Below are positions 23,083-30,802 of a stretch of DNA of 34,923 nt, in pieces; positions within the stretch are counted from its first letter, which is position 1; every line of letters starts with the position of its first letter. The notes below the pieces were generated by a model that was given only the letters and a program-made list of their open reading frames with translations, searched no databases and was not told the origin of the DNA. The DNA comes from CAYLHS01 sp964383535. Lineage in GTDB: Bacteria; Actinomycetota; Acidimicrobiia; Spongiisociales; UBA4744. The stretch covers positions 1-34,923 of the forward strand of contig CAYLHS010000014.1 of NCBI GenBank assembly GCA_964383535.1, read 5' to 3'. Position numbers and translations under genes: made by a program.

Positions 23083-23535
23083 GTGATAGAGGATGTGAGT
23101 GATAGCGCGATCTGGAACAAGCATCGCGACGAGCTGATCCGGTACGCGACGATGCTGGTCGGCCCTAGCGACGCCGAGGATCTCGTGTCGACGGTTGTGG
23201 TGCGGATCCTCCACCGGCAAGGCCTCTCAGATCTCGATGATGCACGGTCGTATCTGTATCGATCGGTGCTGAATGAGGCTCGCAGTCTGGTGAGGCGGCG
23301 TCGACGCCGACGTGTACCGCAGGGGTTCGATGCGCAGCCGGTAGAGCTCGACCCTGAGGTGTTGGCTGCGGTTCTGCAGCTTCCTGAACGGCAGCGGGCG
23401 GCGGTGTATCTCACCTACTGGCGTGACCTCCCCATCGCCGAGGTCGCCCAGTTGATGGGGTGCCGTCCCGGATCGATCAAACGCTACCTGCACATTGCCC
23501 GCAATCGACTCCGGGAGGTGTTTGCACATGACTGA
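23083..23535 (+). CDS. ECF-type sigma factor
   Basis: This 150-residue protein has the two domains of group 4 (ECF) sigma factors. Region 2 spans about 10-65, with RYATMLVGPSDAEDLVSTVVVRIL binding core polymerase and the -10 element. A short Arg-rich linker (RRRRRRR) follows, and region 4 lies at about 95-148. Its helix-turn-helix is IAEVAQLMGCRPGSIKRYLHIARNRLRE, which reads the -35 element. It resembles the SigE-like branch of actinobacterial ECF factors. The chosen GTG at 23083 could be replaced by the GTG at 23095 without harming the domain. The last codons overlap the start of the anti-sigma gene by eight bases (ATGACTGA), fixing a 1:1 operon pair. Confidence 0.9.
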   Translation: MIEDVSDSAIWNKHRDELIRYATMLVGPSDAEDLVSTVVVRILHRQGLSDLDDARSYLYRSVLNEARSLVRRRRRRRVPQGFDAQPVELDPEVLAAVLQLPERQRAAVYLTYWRDLPIAEVAQLMGCRPGSIKRYLHIARNRLREVFAHD

Positions 23536-24553
23536 GCTACACCCAGACGATCACGCCCGCCTACGACGAACGTTCCAACACATGGACGACCTCGCGCCGC
23601 CCGCCCCCAGCCTCGACTCGCTCTCCAGGGTCGACAAGGTACGTGGGCAACGCTCGAAGCGTCTCACGTCAGCCCTCGCAGGTGCCGCGATCGTACTTGT
23701 CACCGTCGGGATCGTGGTGGTGGCCCAAGGGCCACGATCGACTCAGGTTTCCGACTACGAAGCGTCGATCACTCAAAGCAACAGCCAGGACGACGCGATC
23801 GTCTTTCTCGATCCCGACATCTCGTCTGATCAGCTGGCTGCAATCGGGCAGGCACTCCAAACACTCGAAGGGGTGCAGTCCTTTCACTACGTCGACAGAG
23901 ACCAAGCGCTAGCCGAGTTCAAAGAGGCCGCCGCGGACACTCCCTCAGCGATCGAGGACATCGACCCGAACATGCTGCCAACCCAATATCGACTCGCCCT
24001 CGCCGATGACGCAGACGTCGCGACCATCGTGACGGACCTCGAACACCTACCTGGCGTGCGCAAGGTAGTCCTGTCACCCTCTGTTCTGGCAAGGTCGGAT
24101 ACCACACCTGCTCCAGAGATGACTCCCGACGTAGCTGCCGACCTCACCGCCATGGCGGTTGCTCGCTCGTGCACGGGCGAGTGCTCCTCGCGGAAGGTGC
24201 ATCTCTACGAGAACCTCCGCACCGTAGACACACCGATCGGCCAAGAACAGCCGATCCCCGACTCGACGCGCCGGGCCATCGCGAATCAGTTTGCCGACGT
24301 CCAGTTCGTCGATGCAGGCCAGCAAGACGCGCTGTTCGACCAAGATGGTCTCATCGACGGCGGCAACGGCGTACTCATCTCTGTCGGACCAATCGAGGAT
24401 CTCGCGGCCGGTGTCGTAGGGATCGAGATAGCGATCCAATTCACCCGGTTCGACGTCCAGGGTCAGATCGTTCAGTTTCAGTGGACAAGCCAAGGCTGGT
24501 TGGCCGCATCAAGCGATGAGACCGGAGTCACAGTCACCACATCGGCATCCTGA
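23528..24553 (+). CDS. membrane anti-sigma factor with FtsX-like extracellular domain
   Basis: The 341-residue protein begins inside the sigma factor gene. Residues 1-45 are a charged cytoplasmic segment that would hold the sigma factor, 47-67 are a single membrane helix, and the rest is outside. Residues ~88-185 look like the FtsX extracellular domain: IVFLDPDISSDQLAAI (91-106), VQSFHYVDRDQALAEF (116-131), MLPTQYRLAL (149-158) and LPGVRKVVLSP (174-184). FtsX uses this domain to bind cell-wall hydrolase partners, but no FtsX transmembrane bundle is present here. A second exported domain (~195-341) with a Cys pair (CTGEC) is unrecognised. Position and topology make it an anti-sigma factor by inference; the sensor identity is from recalled family pattern. 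Confidence 0.78.
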   Translation: MTELHPDDHARLRRTFQHMDDLAPPAPSLDSLSRVDKVRGQRSKRLTSALAGAAIVLVTVGIVVVAQGPRSTQVSDYEASITQSNSQDDAIVFLDPDISSDQLAAIGQALQTLEGVQSFHYVDRDQALAEFKEAAADTPSAIEDIDPNMLPTQYRLALADDADVATIVTDLEHLPGVRKVVLSPSVLARSDTTPAPEMTPDVAADLTAMAVARSCTGECSSRKVHLYENLRTVDTPIGQEQPIPDSTRRAIANQFADVQFVDAGQQDALFDQDGLIDGGNGVLISVGPIEDLAAGVVGIEIAIQFTRFDVQGQIVQFQWTSQGWLAASSDETGVTVTTSAS

Positions 24554-24643
24554 AGATGACCACCATGCCCGAAACCCACAGGTGACATTGCTGCACGCTC
24601 CCCTGAGGAAGAGCACCTTCGCTGCTCTCGCGTCTGCTCCGAA

Positions 24644-25180
24644 TCATCCTTGTTCGTCTGGAACAACCCGAACGATGACGAAGCCCGGGATCGTGTCGCC
24701 GGGTCCGTCGTCGGATGCGAGAGTGAAGGCTTCGTCACGTAGTCGATAGGTGCCCGGTTCGACATCGGGAATGACGATAGGGAAGGCGTTCGGGATCTGG
24801 AGTCCGATATCGGGGACGCCCCACGTATCTGTTGTGCCCAGTTCGACGGTATGTCCCGTGCCGTCGTACCAGCCCCGTCCTACGAGATGGGTGTCGACCC
24901 AGTGGGTGCCGTTCCAGCACTGCCACCACGTCGCCGCCCCGACGATGGACCTGGAAAGGAGACCCTCATCGGACACCGACAGGGACGCCTCGGACTCGGC
25001 TGTCACCGGATTCGGTTCCACCGAGATCACCAACGGCGACTCTACCGCCAGCTCGGCTGCAGGCGGATCGACACACGTCTCGAGTACGGACGTGACGGGC
25101 GCGACAAGAAATGACGTCGTGGTGCATGACGCGACCAACGCCGCGGCGAACGCCAACAGCAACCCGCGTCGAAACACCAT
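24644..25180 (-). CDS. hypothetical lipoprotein with Ig-like domain
   Basis: The ATG at 25180 gives 178 residues with a basic start, hydrophobic core and lipobox ending in C19 (LVASC). The mature part begins with a short linker, then a beta-rich domain of ~130 residues with an Ig-like rhythm of strands. It includes WWQCWNGTHWVDTH near residue 86 and PDVEPGTYRLRDE near 143. A conserved-looking Cys pair (ETC at 36 and QC at 89) may form a disulfide. I do not recognise a named family. It converges with the anti-sigma gene with 90 bases between and stands alone; the sigma factor could control it, but no motif shows that. Confidence 0.75.
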   Translation of the reverse strand: MVFRRGLLLAFAAALVASCTTTSFLVAPVTSVLETCVDPPAAELAVESPLVISVEPNPVTAESEASLSVSDEGLLSRSIVGAATWWQCWNGTHWVDTHLVGRGWYDGTGHTVELGTTDTWGVPDIGLQIPNAFPIVIPDVEPGTYRLRDEAFTLASDDGPGDTIPGFVIVRVVPDEQG

Positions 25181-25235
25181 GACACGATTCTGACACACTC
25201 TTCCACAAGGCACCCAGCGATCGCGCGTACTTGCA

Positions 25236-25249
25236 GGCACCCGGGTGCC
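25236..25249. repeat. perfect 14-bp palindrome
   Basis: GGCACCCGGGTGCC is a perfect dyad in the region upstream of the lipoprotein. Half-site copies GGCACCC at 25209-25215 and GGGTGCC at 25311-25317 flank it. This could be a regulator-binding site or chance in a GC-rich stretch. Confidence 0.35.
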
Positions 25250-25301
25250 ATGGCTGTGTCCTGAGCAGGGGTCGTGTCCCCCCCTCGCTACCCCGCGCCT
25301 C

Positions 25302-25330
25302 AGAGGGGTTGGGTGCCAGTCCACCCCTCT
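25302..25330 (-). terminator. hairpin after the acyl-CoA ligase gene
   Basis: AGAGGGGT (25302-25309) pairs with ACCCCTCT (25323-25330) around a 13-base loop. It lies 75 bases downstream of the ligase stop on the minus strand. There is no T-run, so it is an imperfect terminator candidate. Apart from this and the palindrome, the 224-base gap shows nothing else. Confidence 0.45.
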
Positions 25331-25404
25331 CAGCGATCCGCGAAACTCGACCAACCCGTGGAGACTCAAGGACCGACGAATGCCGGCCGTCCGCCACGAC
25401 TCGG

Positions 25405-27177
25405 TCAGCTCGCACCGTAGATGCTCTCGATGACGGCACGGTACTTGTTGCCCACGAACGACCGCTTGACCTTGAGGGTCGGAGTCAACTCCCCACCTTC
25501 GATGGTGAAGTCGCCCGGAAGAATCCTGTACTGGCGGATCGACTCCGCTTTGGATACCGCCTTGTTGGCGGAGGCGACCGCCGATTCGATCTGTGTGACC
25601 AGATCGGGATCGGTCGTGATGTCCGCAACGCTCCCCTTCCCGTTGCGTCGCGCCCACTCGTGCACGGTCTCTGCGTCGAGCGTGACCAGCACGGAGATGA
25701 ACGGCTTGGCGTCTCCGATGACCATGCACTGGCTGACGAGCGGGTGTGCCCGCAGCCGATCTTCGAGTACCGCTGGAGCGACGTTCTTTCCGCCCGCGGT
25801 GACCAGGATCTCCTTCTTGCGCCCGGTGATGCGGAGAAACCCATCATCGTCGAGTTCTCCGACGTCGCCCGTATGGAACCACCCGTCCGCATCGAACGCT
25901 TCCCCGGTCGCGGCCGGGTTGTTCCAGTACCCCTTGAAGACGCATCCTCCCCGCAGCAAAATCTCGCCGTCGGCGCCGATCGCCACGGACATGCCGGGTG
26001 TCGGCCGGCCGACCGTACCGATCTCGATCTCCGACGGCCTGTTGAAGAAGGTCGCAGCCGTCGTCTCGGTCAGGCCGTAGCCTTCCAGCACGACCAGACC
26101 GATGCCTTTGAAGAAGTGCCCGAGTCGCTCACCGAGCGCCGCAGCACCGGAGATCGCGTAGGTGAGATGACCGCCGAACGCCTGCCGCAGCTTTCCGTAC
26201 ACGAGCTTGTCGAACACGGCGTGAAGTGCCCGTGTCCGGAACGTCGGTGATGCCTCCGACGAGTAGGCGATCGCGACGTCCGCCGCCATGTCGAAGATGC
26301 GTCCCTTGCCCTCACCTTCGGCCTGGAGCTTCGCGCCGTTGTACACCTTCTCGAACACCCTCGGAACCGAGAACACCCATCTGGGCCGAAATATCGGGAA
26401 CTCCTCGGCCAGGTGATACATGTCGGTCGCGTACCCCATCCTGACACCTGCCATGGCACAGCCCACTTGAACGATCTGCGCAAACGAGTGGGCGAGCGGG
26501 AGAAACACGAGCGTCGAGTTGCCGGCCGTGAACAGGTCCGGGAGGGCCGAGATGACGTTCCGGGCCGTGAAGATGAAATTGCCGTGGGTGAGTTGGCACC
26601 CTTTCGGATTGCCCGTGGTTCCGGACGTGTAGATGAGCATCGCCAGGTCGTTGTGGCCGATCGCGTTCGACCGACGCGCCACCTCCGCCTGCAACACGGC
26701 GTCGACCGGTCGCTCACCGAGACCGCCACCCTCGATCACGAACACCGCCTTGCACGATGGTGGCGCCGGGGAGATCTCCTCGTAGACGGATCGAAGCGTG
26801 TCGTTCTCGCAAAACAGCGCGACGGCACCGCTGTCGCGCATGATCCACTCGACCTGCTCCGGGGACGACGTCTCGTAGATGGTGACCAGCGCGGCTCCTG
26901 CGGCCCACACGGCGAACTGGATCAGCGTGTACTCGACTCGTGTCGACGAGAAGACCGCGATCCGGTCACCGGGTTGGACACCCGCCCCGACGAGCATCGC
27001 GGCGATCGAGGTGACCTGCCGAACCGTGTCGGCGGTCGAGATGTCCACAAACGAATCGCCATCCCTGTACGCGAGCGCTGCGACATCCGGATGGCTCTCG
27101 GCTCGATCCAGCAAAGCACGAAGCCCGTTGTCGTGCGGCGCGATCCGCACCTCGCCCGGGCTCGTGTAGGCCCGCAT
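25405..27177 (-). CDS. long-chain acyl-CoA synthetase (FadD15-like)
   Basis: The ATG at 27177 with GGGAGGG upstream gives 590 residues. This AMP-forming ligase activates fatty acids to acyl-CoA in two steps via acyl-AMP. Motifs in order are the P-loop YTSGTTGNPKG (~187-197), GYGLTETTA (A5), DGWFHTGDVGELDDDG (A7), RKKEILVTAGGKNVAP (A8), and the C-terminal catalytic Lys in LTPTLKVKR. The sequence resembles the long-chain FadD15 type with a helical insert after LAHSFAQ. It follows the CoA transferase gene by 54 bases on the same strand, so it probably is the last gene of the acyl-CoA operon. Exact chain length preference cannot be read. Confidence 0.94.
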   Translation of the reverse strand: MRAYTSPGEVRIAPHDNGLRALLDRAESHPDVAALAYRDGDSFVDISTADTVRQVTSIAAMLVGAGVQPGDRIAVFSSTRVEYTLIQFAVWAAGAALVTIYETSSPEQVEWIMRDSGAVALFCENDTLRSVYEEISPAPPSCKAVFVIEGGGLGERPVDAVLQAEVARRSNAIGHNDLAMLIYTSGTTGNPKGCQLTHGNFIFTARNVISALPDLFTAGNSTLVFLPLAHSFAQIVQVGCAMAGVRMGYATDMYHLAEEFPIFRPRWVFSVPRVFEKVYNGAKLQAEGEGKGRIFDMAADVAIAYSSEASPTFRTRALHAVFDKLVYGKLRQAFGGHLTYAISGAAALGERLGHFFKGIGLVVLEGYGLTETTAATFFNRPSEIEIGTVGRPTPGMSVAIGADGEILLRGGCVFKGYWNNPAATGEAFDADGWFHTGDVGELDDDGFLRITGRKKEILVTAGGKNVAPAVLEDRLRAHPLVSQCMVIGDAKPFISVLVTLDAETVHEWARRNGKGSVADITTDPDLVTQIESAVASANKAVSKAESIRQYRILPGDFTIEGGELTPTLKVKRSFVGNKYRAVIESIYGAS

Positions 27178-27231
27178 TCGCCCTCCCTGTTTGCGCGTCA
27201 AGAGACGATAGTTGCGGCGAGCGGTCCTTGC

Positions 27232-28359
27232 TCAGGCGTCCTGCACGACGGCTCCCGAAGCCACCAGCGTGTCGATCTCGGCAGGTTCGAACCCGAACGA
27301 TTCGAGGACACGGACCGAGTGTCGACCAGGCGAAGGGACCGAGCCTGCGGCACCAGGTGTGCGATCGAATCGAGGCGCCGGAGCGGCCTGGGTCACACCC
27401 TCGACGTCGACGAACGTTCGCCTTGCGAGGTTGTGTTCATGAAGTGGCGCTTCTGACGGCGTCAGCACGGGTGCGACGCATGCGTCGGTCTCGGAGAAGA
27501 TCTCGATCCACTCGTCGCGAGTCTTCGTGGCGAACACCTCTTCGAACACGGCGCGAAGCTCCGGCCAGTGGGTTCGGTCGTACTGCTCGGGGAGATCGGC
27601 TGCATCGAGGCCGAGGCCATCGATGAACGCCGAGTAGAAACGCGACTCCAGTGCGCCGACGGCGATGTATCGTCCGTCGCCGGTCGCGTAGGTGCCGTAG
27701 AAAGGTGCACCACCATCGAGGAGGTTCTCGCCACGTCCCCCTTCCCACAGCCCGGCGACCCTGAGGGCACGGGGGAACATGCCGAGGATCGCCGATCCAT
27801 CGACCATCGCTGCGTCGATCACCTGACCCCTGCCGGATCGGCCGGCCTCGAGAAGACCGGCGAGGAGACCGACCGCCAGCAACATGCCTCCTCCACCGAG
27901 GTCGCCGACCAGGTTGAGCGGCACGATGGGCGGGCCACCCGACATCCCGATCAGGTCGAGGACACCCGACATGGCGACGTAGTCGATGTCGTGCCCGGCG
28001 GATCCAGCGAGAGGGCCTTCCTGCCCGAACCCGGTCATCCGTGCGTACACGAGTCTCGGGTTGCGCGCGAGTGCCTGGGCTGGTCCGATCCCCAGTCGCT
28101 CGGCCACACCCGGCCGGAACCCCTCATAGAAGCCGTCGGCATGTTCGGCCATCCTCAGCACGATCTCCGCTGCGGCGTCGTGTTTGAGGTCGATGGCGAT
28201 CGCGTCCCGCCCCCTGTGCAAGAGGTCCCCATAAGGCGAAGGTCCGGGGCGGGCGACTCGCACCACTCTGGCACCGAGATCGGACAGAAGCATCCCGCAA
28301 AACGGACCGGGGCCGATCGAGCCGACCTCGATGATCGTGAACCCCTCGAGGGGCCCCAT
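27232..28359 (-). CDS. family III CoA transferase, alpha-methylacyl-CoA racemase-like
   Basis: This 375-residue protein belongs to the CaiB/BaiF family and is closest to the AMACR/Mcr type, which interconverts the (R) and (S) forms of 2-methylacyl-CoA esters. Features are the N-terminal LEGFTIIEVGSIGPGPFCGMLLSDLGARVVRV, YARMTGFGQEGPLAGSAGHDIDYVAMSG around 108-133 with the His-Asp region used by racemases, and GQVIDAAMVDGSA. The N-terminal KHDAAAEI after AIDLK contacts CoA in relatives. The ATG overlaps the stop of the SDR by one base (TGATG). Together they fit breakdown of methyl-branched or sterol-side-chain acyl-CoA, a common actinobacterial pathway; that pathway assignment is inference. 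Confidence 0.9.
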   Translation of the reverse strand: MGPLEGFTIIEVGSIGPGPFCGMLLSDLGARVVRVARPGPSPYGDLLHRGRDAIAIDLKHDAAAEIVLRMAEHADGFYEGFRPGVAERLGIGPAQALARNPRLVYARMTGFGQEGPLAGSAGHDIDYVAMSGVLDLIGMSGGPPIVPLNLVGDLGGGGMLLAVGLLAGLLEAGRSGRGQVIDAAMVDGSAILGMFPRALRVAGLWEGGRGENLLDGGAPFYGTYATGDGRYIAVGALESRFYSAFIDGLGLDAADLPEQYDRTHWPELRAVFEEVFATKTRDEWIEIFSETDACVAPVLTPSEAPLHEHNLARRTFVDVEGVTQAAPAPRFDRTPGAAGSVPSPGRHSVRVLESFGFEPAEIDTLVASGAVVQDA

Positions 28360-29129
28360 CAGCGCGGTCCCAGCCTCGCTGCGGCGTCGAGACGGATCAC
28401 CTCTCCGTTCAGGAGCGGGTTCTCGACGATCGCTACCACGAGCGAACCCAGATCGTCCGGTGTGCCGAGTCGCTTCGGAAACACATGCACCTTCGCGAGC
28501 GAGTCCCTCACATCTTGGCTCACCGCCCCCAGCATCGGTGTGTCCATGATGCCGGGTGCGATCGCCATGACCCGTATGCCGAGGGAACCGAGGTCCCTCG
28601 CCAGTGGCAACGTCAGGGCAACAATGCCTCCCTTCGAAGCCGAGTACGCGGCCTGACCGATCTGTCCCTCGAACGCGGCGATAGACGCGACATTCACGAT
28701 GACTCCTCGCTCGCCGTCGCCGTTGGGTTCGTTGGTGCTCATCGCCTCGGCGGCACGCCGGCTGACATCGAATAGGCCGACGAGATTGACGTCGATCACC
28801 GCCCTGAACGCGTCGATCGGGAACAGCGTGCCGTCACGTCCCACGACCCGATGTGCGGCAACGATGCCGGCGGCGTTCACGCAGACATCGAGACGGCCGA
28901 ATGTCGCGACCGCCTCACCCACGGCGCGCGCGACCGATTCCGTGTCGGTGACATCGACGGGAACAAACACTGTTCCTTCGCCCAGCCGCGATGCCACCTC
29001 GGCGCCGTTGGACCCTTCGAGGTCGAGCAGCACGACGCTCGCCCCGTGCTCGATCAGCTTCTTCGCGGCACCTTCACCGAGCCCCCCGGCCCCACCGGTG
29101 ACGAGTGCGACCGAACCTTCGATTCGCAT
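28359..29129 (-). CDS. HSD10-like 3-hydroxyacyl-CoA dehydrogenase (SDR)
   Basis: The ATG at 29129 has AGGAGGACACC upstream. The 256-residue SDR has TGGAGGLGEG at 11-20, an Asp at the end of the second strand (LLDLEG), which favours NAD, and the NAAG motif. Its active site includes NVASIAAFEGQIGQAAYSASKGG. The C-terminal IENPLLNGEVIRLDAA ending is the hallmark of the type II 3-hydroxyacyl-CoA dehydrogenase (17-beta-HSD10) family. It would oxidise 3-hydroxyacyl-CoA, including branched substrates. It lies 12 bases after the cytochrome gene and is coupled to the CoA transferase. Family assignment is firm. Confidence 0.93.
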   Translation of the reverse strand: MRIEGSVALVTGGAGGLGEGAAKKLIEHGASVVLLDLEGSNGAEVASRLGEGTVFVPVDVTDTESVARAVGEAVATFGRLDVCVNAAGIVAAHRVVGRDGTLFPIDAFRAVIDVNLVGLFDVSRRAAEAMSTNEPNGDGERGVIVNVASIAAFEGQIGQAAYSASKGGIVALTLPLARDLGSLGIRVMAIAPGIMDTPMLGAVSQDVRDSLAKVHVFPKRLGTPDDLGSLVVAIVENPLLNGEVIRLDAAARLGPR

Positions 29130-29141
29130 GGTGTCCTCCTC

Positions 29142-29447
29142 TCAACCCTGCTGCTGCCGTATGTATTGGATCACCCGGTCGATCTGCTCGTCGCTCAGAG
29201 TCGTCCGGAACGACGGCATCCTGCCAAGTCCGTGAATGATGGTGAAACGGTAGAACTCGTCGGTCATTTCGGCCGCCTCCGACCCCGACCCGAGCGGTGG
29301 ACCGATGCCGCCCGCGAGGTCCTTGCCATGACATCGGGCACAAATCGAATCGAAGACCTGCGAACCGGTCGCGCCGGGGGAAAGACGTGGCACCGTGCAG
29401 GCCTGCAGAAGTGTGGCGGCCAGCAGCAGCGCGACGATCCACTTCAC
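29142..29447 (-). CDS. monohaem cytochrome c lipoprotein
   Basis: The GTG at 29447 gives 101 residues. A short signal with lipobox cysteine C17 (LLQAC) anchors it to the outer face of the membrane. The haem-binding motif is CARCH (36-40), with the distal ligand M77 in GLGRMPSF and a C-terminal helix SDEQIDRVIQYIRQQQ typical of class I cytochromes. It should carry single electrons to a terminal oxidase or from a periplasmic-side dehydrogenase. It is odd as the first gene of an acyl-CoA operon: only 12 bases separate it from the dehydrogenase. A TAGGCT box eight bases before the GTG suggests a near-leaderless start. Confidence 0.9.
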   Translation of the reverse strand: MKWIVALLLAATLLQACTVPRLSPGATGSQVFDSICARCHGKDLAGGIGPPLGSGSEAAEMTDEFYRFTIIHGLGRMPSFRTTLSDEQIDRVIQYIRQQQG

Positions 29448-29518
29448 GGATGCTGAGCCTACTTCGGGAACCTGCCGGCTTGACCGATCGTCTCATTGTT
29501 GAGGAGAAAGGACTCAGA

Positions 29519-30226
29519 ATGCGCCAAATCATCGCCGTCGTCGCGGCAGTACTCGTTCTCAGCGCGTGTACCCCCAACGTCTCGGTGTCCAGCAGCTCCT
29601 CCGGCGAGCAGGGAATCAGCGTGACCGGACAGGGCGAGGTGAGCGGCACTCCTGACACGCTCACCGTGGATCTCGGGGTCAGCCTCCGCCGAGACACTGT
29701 CGAGGAGGCAACCACCGATGCGGCAGATCTCGCACAGAATCTCATCGATGCCGTGAAGAATCAGGGAGTCGAGGACAAGGACATCCAAACACGCAACTAC
29801 TCGATCTATCCCGAGTACGACTACAAGGGCGACACACAGACGCTTCTCGGCTACCGGGTGACCAACACCGTGACCGTGAAGGTCCGCAACCTCGACAACG
29901 CGGGGTCGATCATCGACGCAGCGACCACCGCCGGTGGGGATGCCGTCCAAGTGTCCGGAGTTTCGTTTTCCATCGAGGACGACGATGCGCTGCTGCAGGA
30001 CGCTCGAGCACGGGCATGGGAAGATGCGAAGGCGAAGGCCGATCAACTCGCGTCGCTCTCGGGAGTAACACTGGGCGCACCGCTCTCGATCACCGAGTCA
30101 GTGTCCTCGCCGTCGCCGATCTACCGAGCAGCGGACTCCTTGGAAACGGCGGGGTCGACCCCCATCGAGGCGGGCTCGCAGACCGTCACAGTCGTGTTGG
30201 ACGTGCGATTCTCGATCGGCGGATAG
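29519..30226 (+). CDS. SIMPL-domain (DUF541) lipoprotein
   Basis: The ATG at 29519 follows GAGGAGAAAGGA and gives 235 residues. It has a lipobox cysteine at C17 (LSAC), a Ser-rich linker, and one SIMPL/DUF541 domain. The domain starts with ISVTGQGEVSGTPDTLTV (~33-50), then AADLAQNLIDAVKNQGVEDKDIQTRNYSIYPEY, the YRVTNTVTVKVRN strand and LQDARARAWEDAKAKADQLA helix. SIMPL proteins form ring-like oligomers outside the membrane; bacterial members are linked to stress protection, but no activity is defined. It diverges from the cytochrome gene with 71 bases between the starts. It stands alone and nearly abuts the convergent exporter gene. Confidence 0.9.
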   Translation: MRQIIAVVAAVLVLSACTPNVSVSSSSSGEQGISVTGQGEVSGTPDTLTVDLGVSLRRDTVEEATTDAADLAQNLIDAVKNQGVEDKDIQTRNYSIYPEYDYKGDTQTLLGYRVTNTVTVKVRNLDNAGSIIDAATTAGGDAVQVSGVSFSIEDDDALLQDARARAWEDAKAKADQLASLSGVTLGAPLSITESVSSPSPIYRAADSLETAGSTPIEAGSQTVTVVLDVRFSIGG

Positions 30227-30244
30227 GGCCCCCCTGGCCGTTCG

Positions 30245-30739
30245 CTATGACAGGAGCGCAACACCCGCCGCGGTGAGCCCCGACACGACCAGCCCTGCGA
30301 TGACCACGCCAATCGAGATCAACAGGGTCGCGCGCCGACGTTCGACGCCGAACACGAATGCGGCGAGGGCTCCGCTCCACGCACCGGTGATCGGCAGTGG
30401 TATGGCGACGAACGTGATGAGCGCGACGTCACGAAGCCGATCGAAACGGGCCGTGTGCCGGCGACGTGAGTGAGCAAACAGGCGGTCGAGGAACCGGTGC
30501 AGTCCTCCCCAATGTTCCTCCGCCCACGAGGTGACGGGTCCCAACAGCACCAGGATGAACGGGACCGGAAGGATGTTGCCGACGACGGACCAGATGAACG
30601 CCTGAGGGATCGACATGTCGAGGATCTGCACAGCGAACGGGATCGAGAACCTCAGCTCGGTAACGGGGAGCGCAGCGAGAAGCATGACCGCGAGCGGTTC
30701 GGGGAAGTGCTGCGCGAAGGCTGTCAGTGAATCCCGCAT
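30245..30739 (-). CDS. COG2426 / small multi-drug export family membrane protein
   Basis: This 164-residue integral membrane protein has four to five hydrophobic segments (about 15-35, 45-70, 104-130 and 138-162). It matches the pattern of the small multidrug export family (COG2426): ALPVTELRFSIPFAV near 23-37, VGNILPVPFILVLLGPV near 53-69, and the late VALITFVAIPLPITGAWSGALAAFVFG. The internal Arg-rich loop (HSRRRHTARFDR) is cytoplasmic. Despite the family name, transport of drugs is not well shown. The start codon has a weak ribosome site. The promoter region upstream is also used, on the other strand, by the small RNA candidate. Confidence 0.85.
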   Translation of the reverse strand: MRDSLTAFAQHFPEPLAVMLLAALPVTELRFSIPFAVQILDMSIPQAFIWSVVGNILPVPFILVLLGPVTSWAEEHWGGLHRFLDRLFAHSRRRHTARFDRLRDVALITFVAIPLPITGAWSGALAAFVFGVERRRATLLISIGVVIAGLVVSGLTAAGVALLS

Positions 30740-30767
30740 CCCAGGAGTATGCCGTCCTGTGAACCTT

Positions 30768-30797
30768 TTGACACGTTCTCGAAGCCACCGCTACGAT
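30768..30797 (+). promoter_or_regulatory. near-consensus sigma70 promoter of the small RNA
   Basis: TTGACA (30768-30773) is a perfect -35. After an 18-base spacer comes TACGAT (30792-30797), a good -10. This is the best promoter in the window, and no coding gene lies downstream on this strand before the terminator at 30915-30951. Confidence 0.7.
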
Positions 30798-30802
30798 CAT
30801 GA

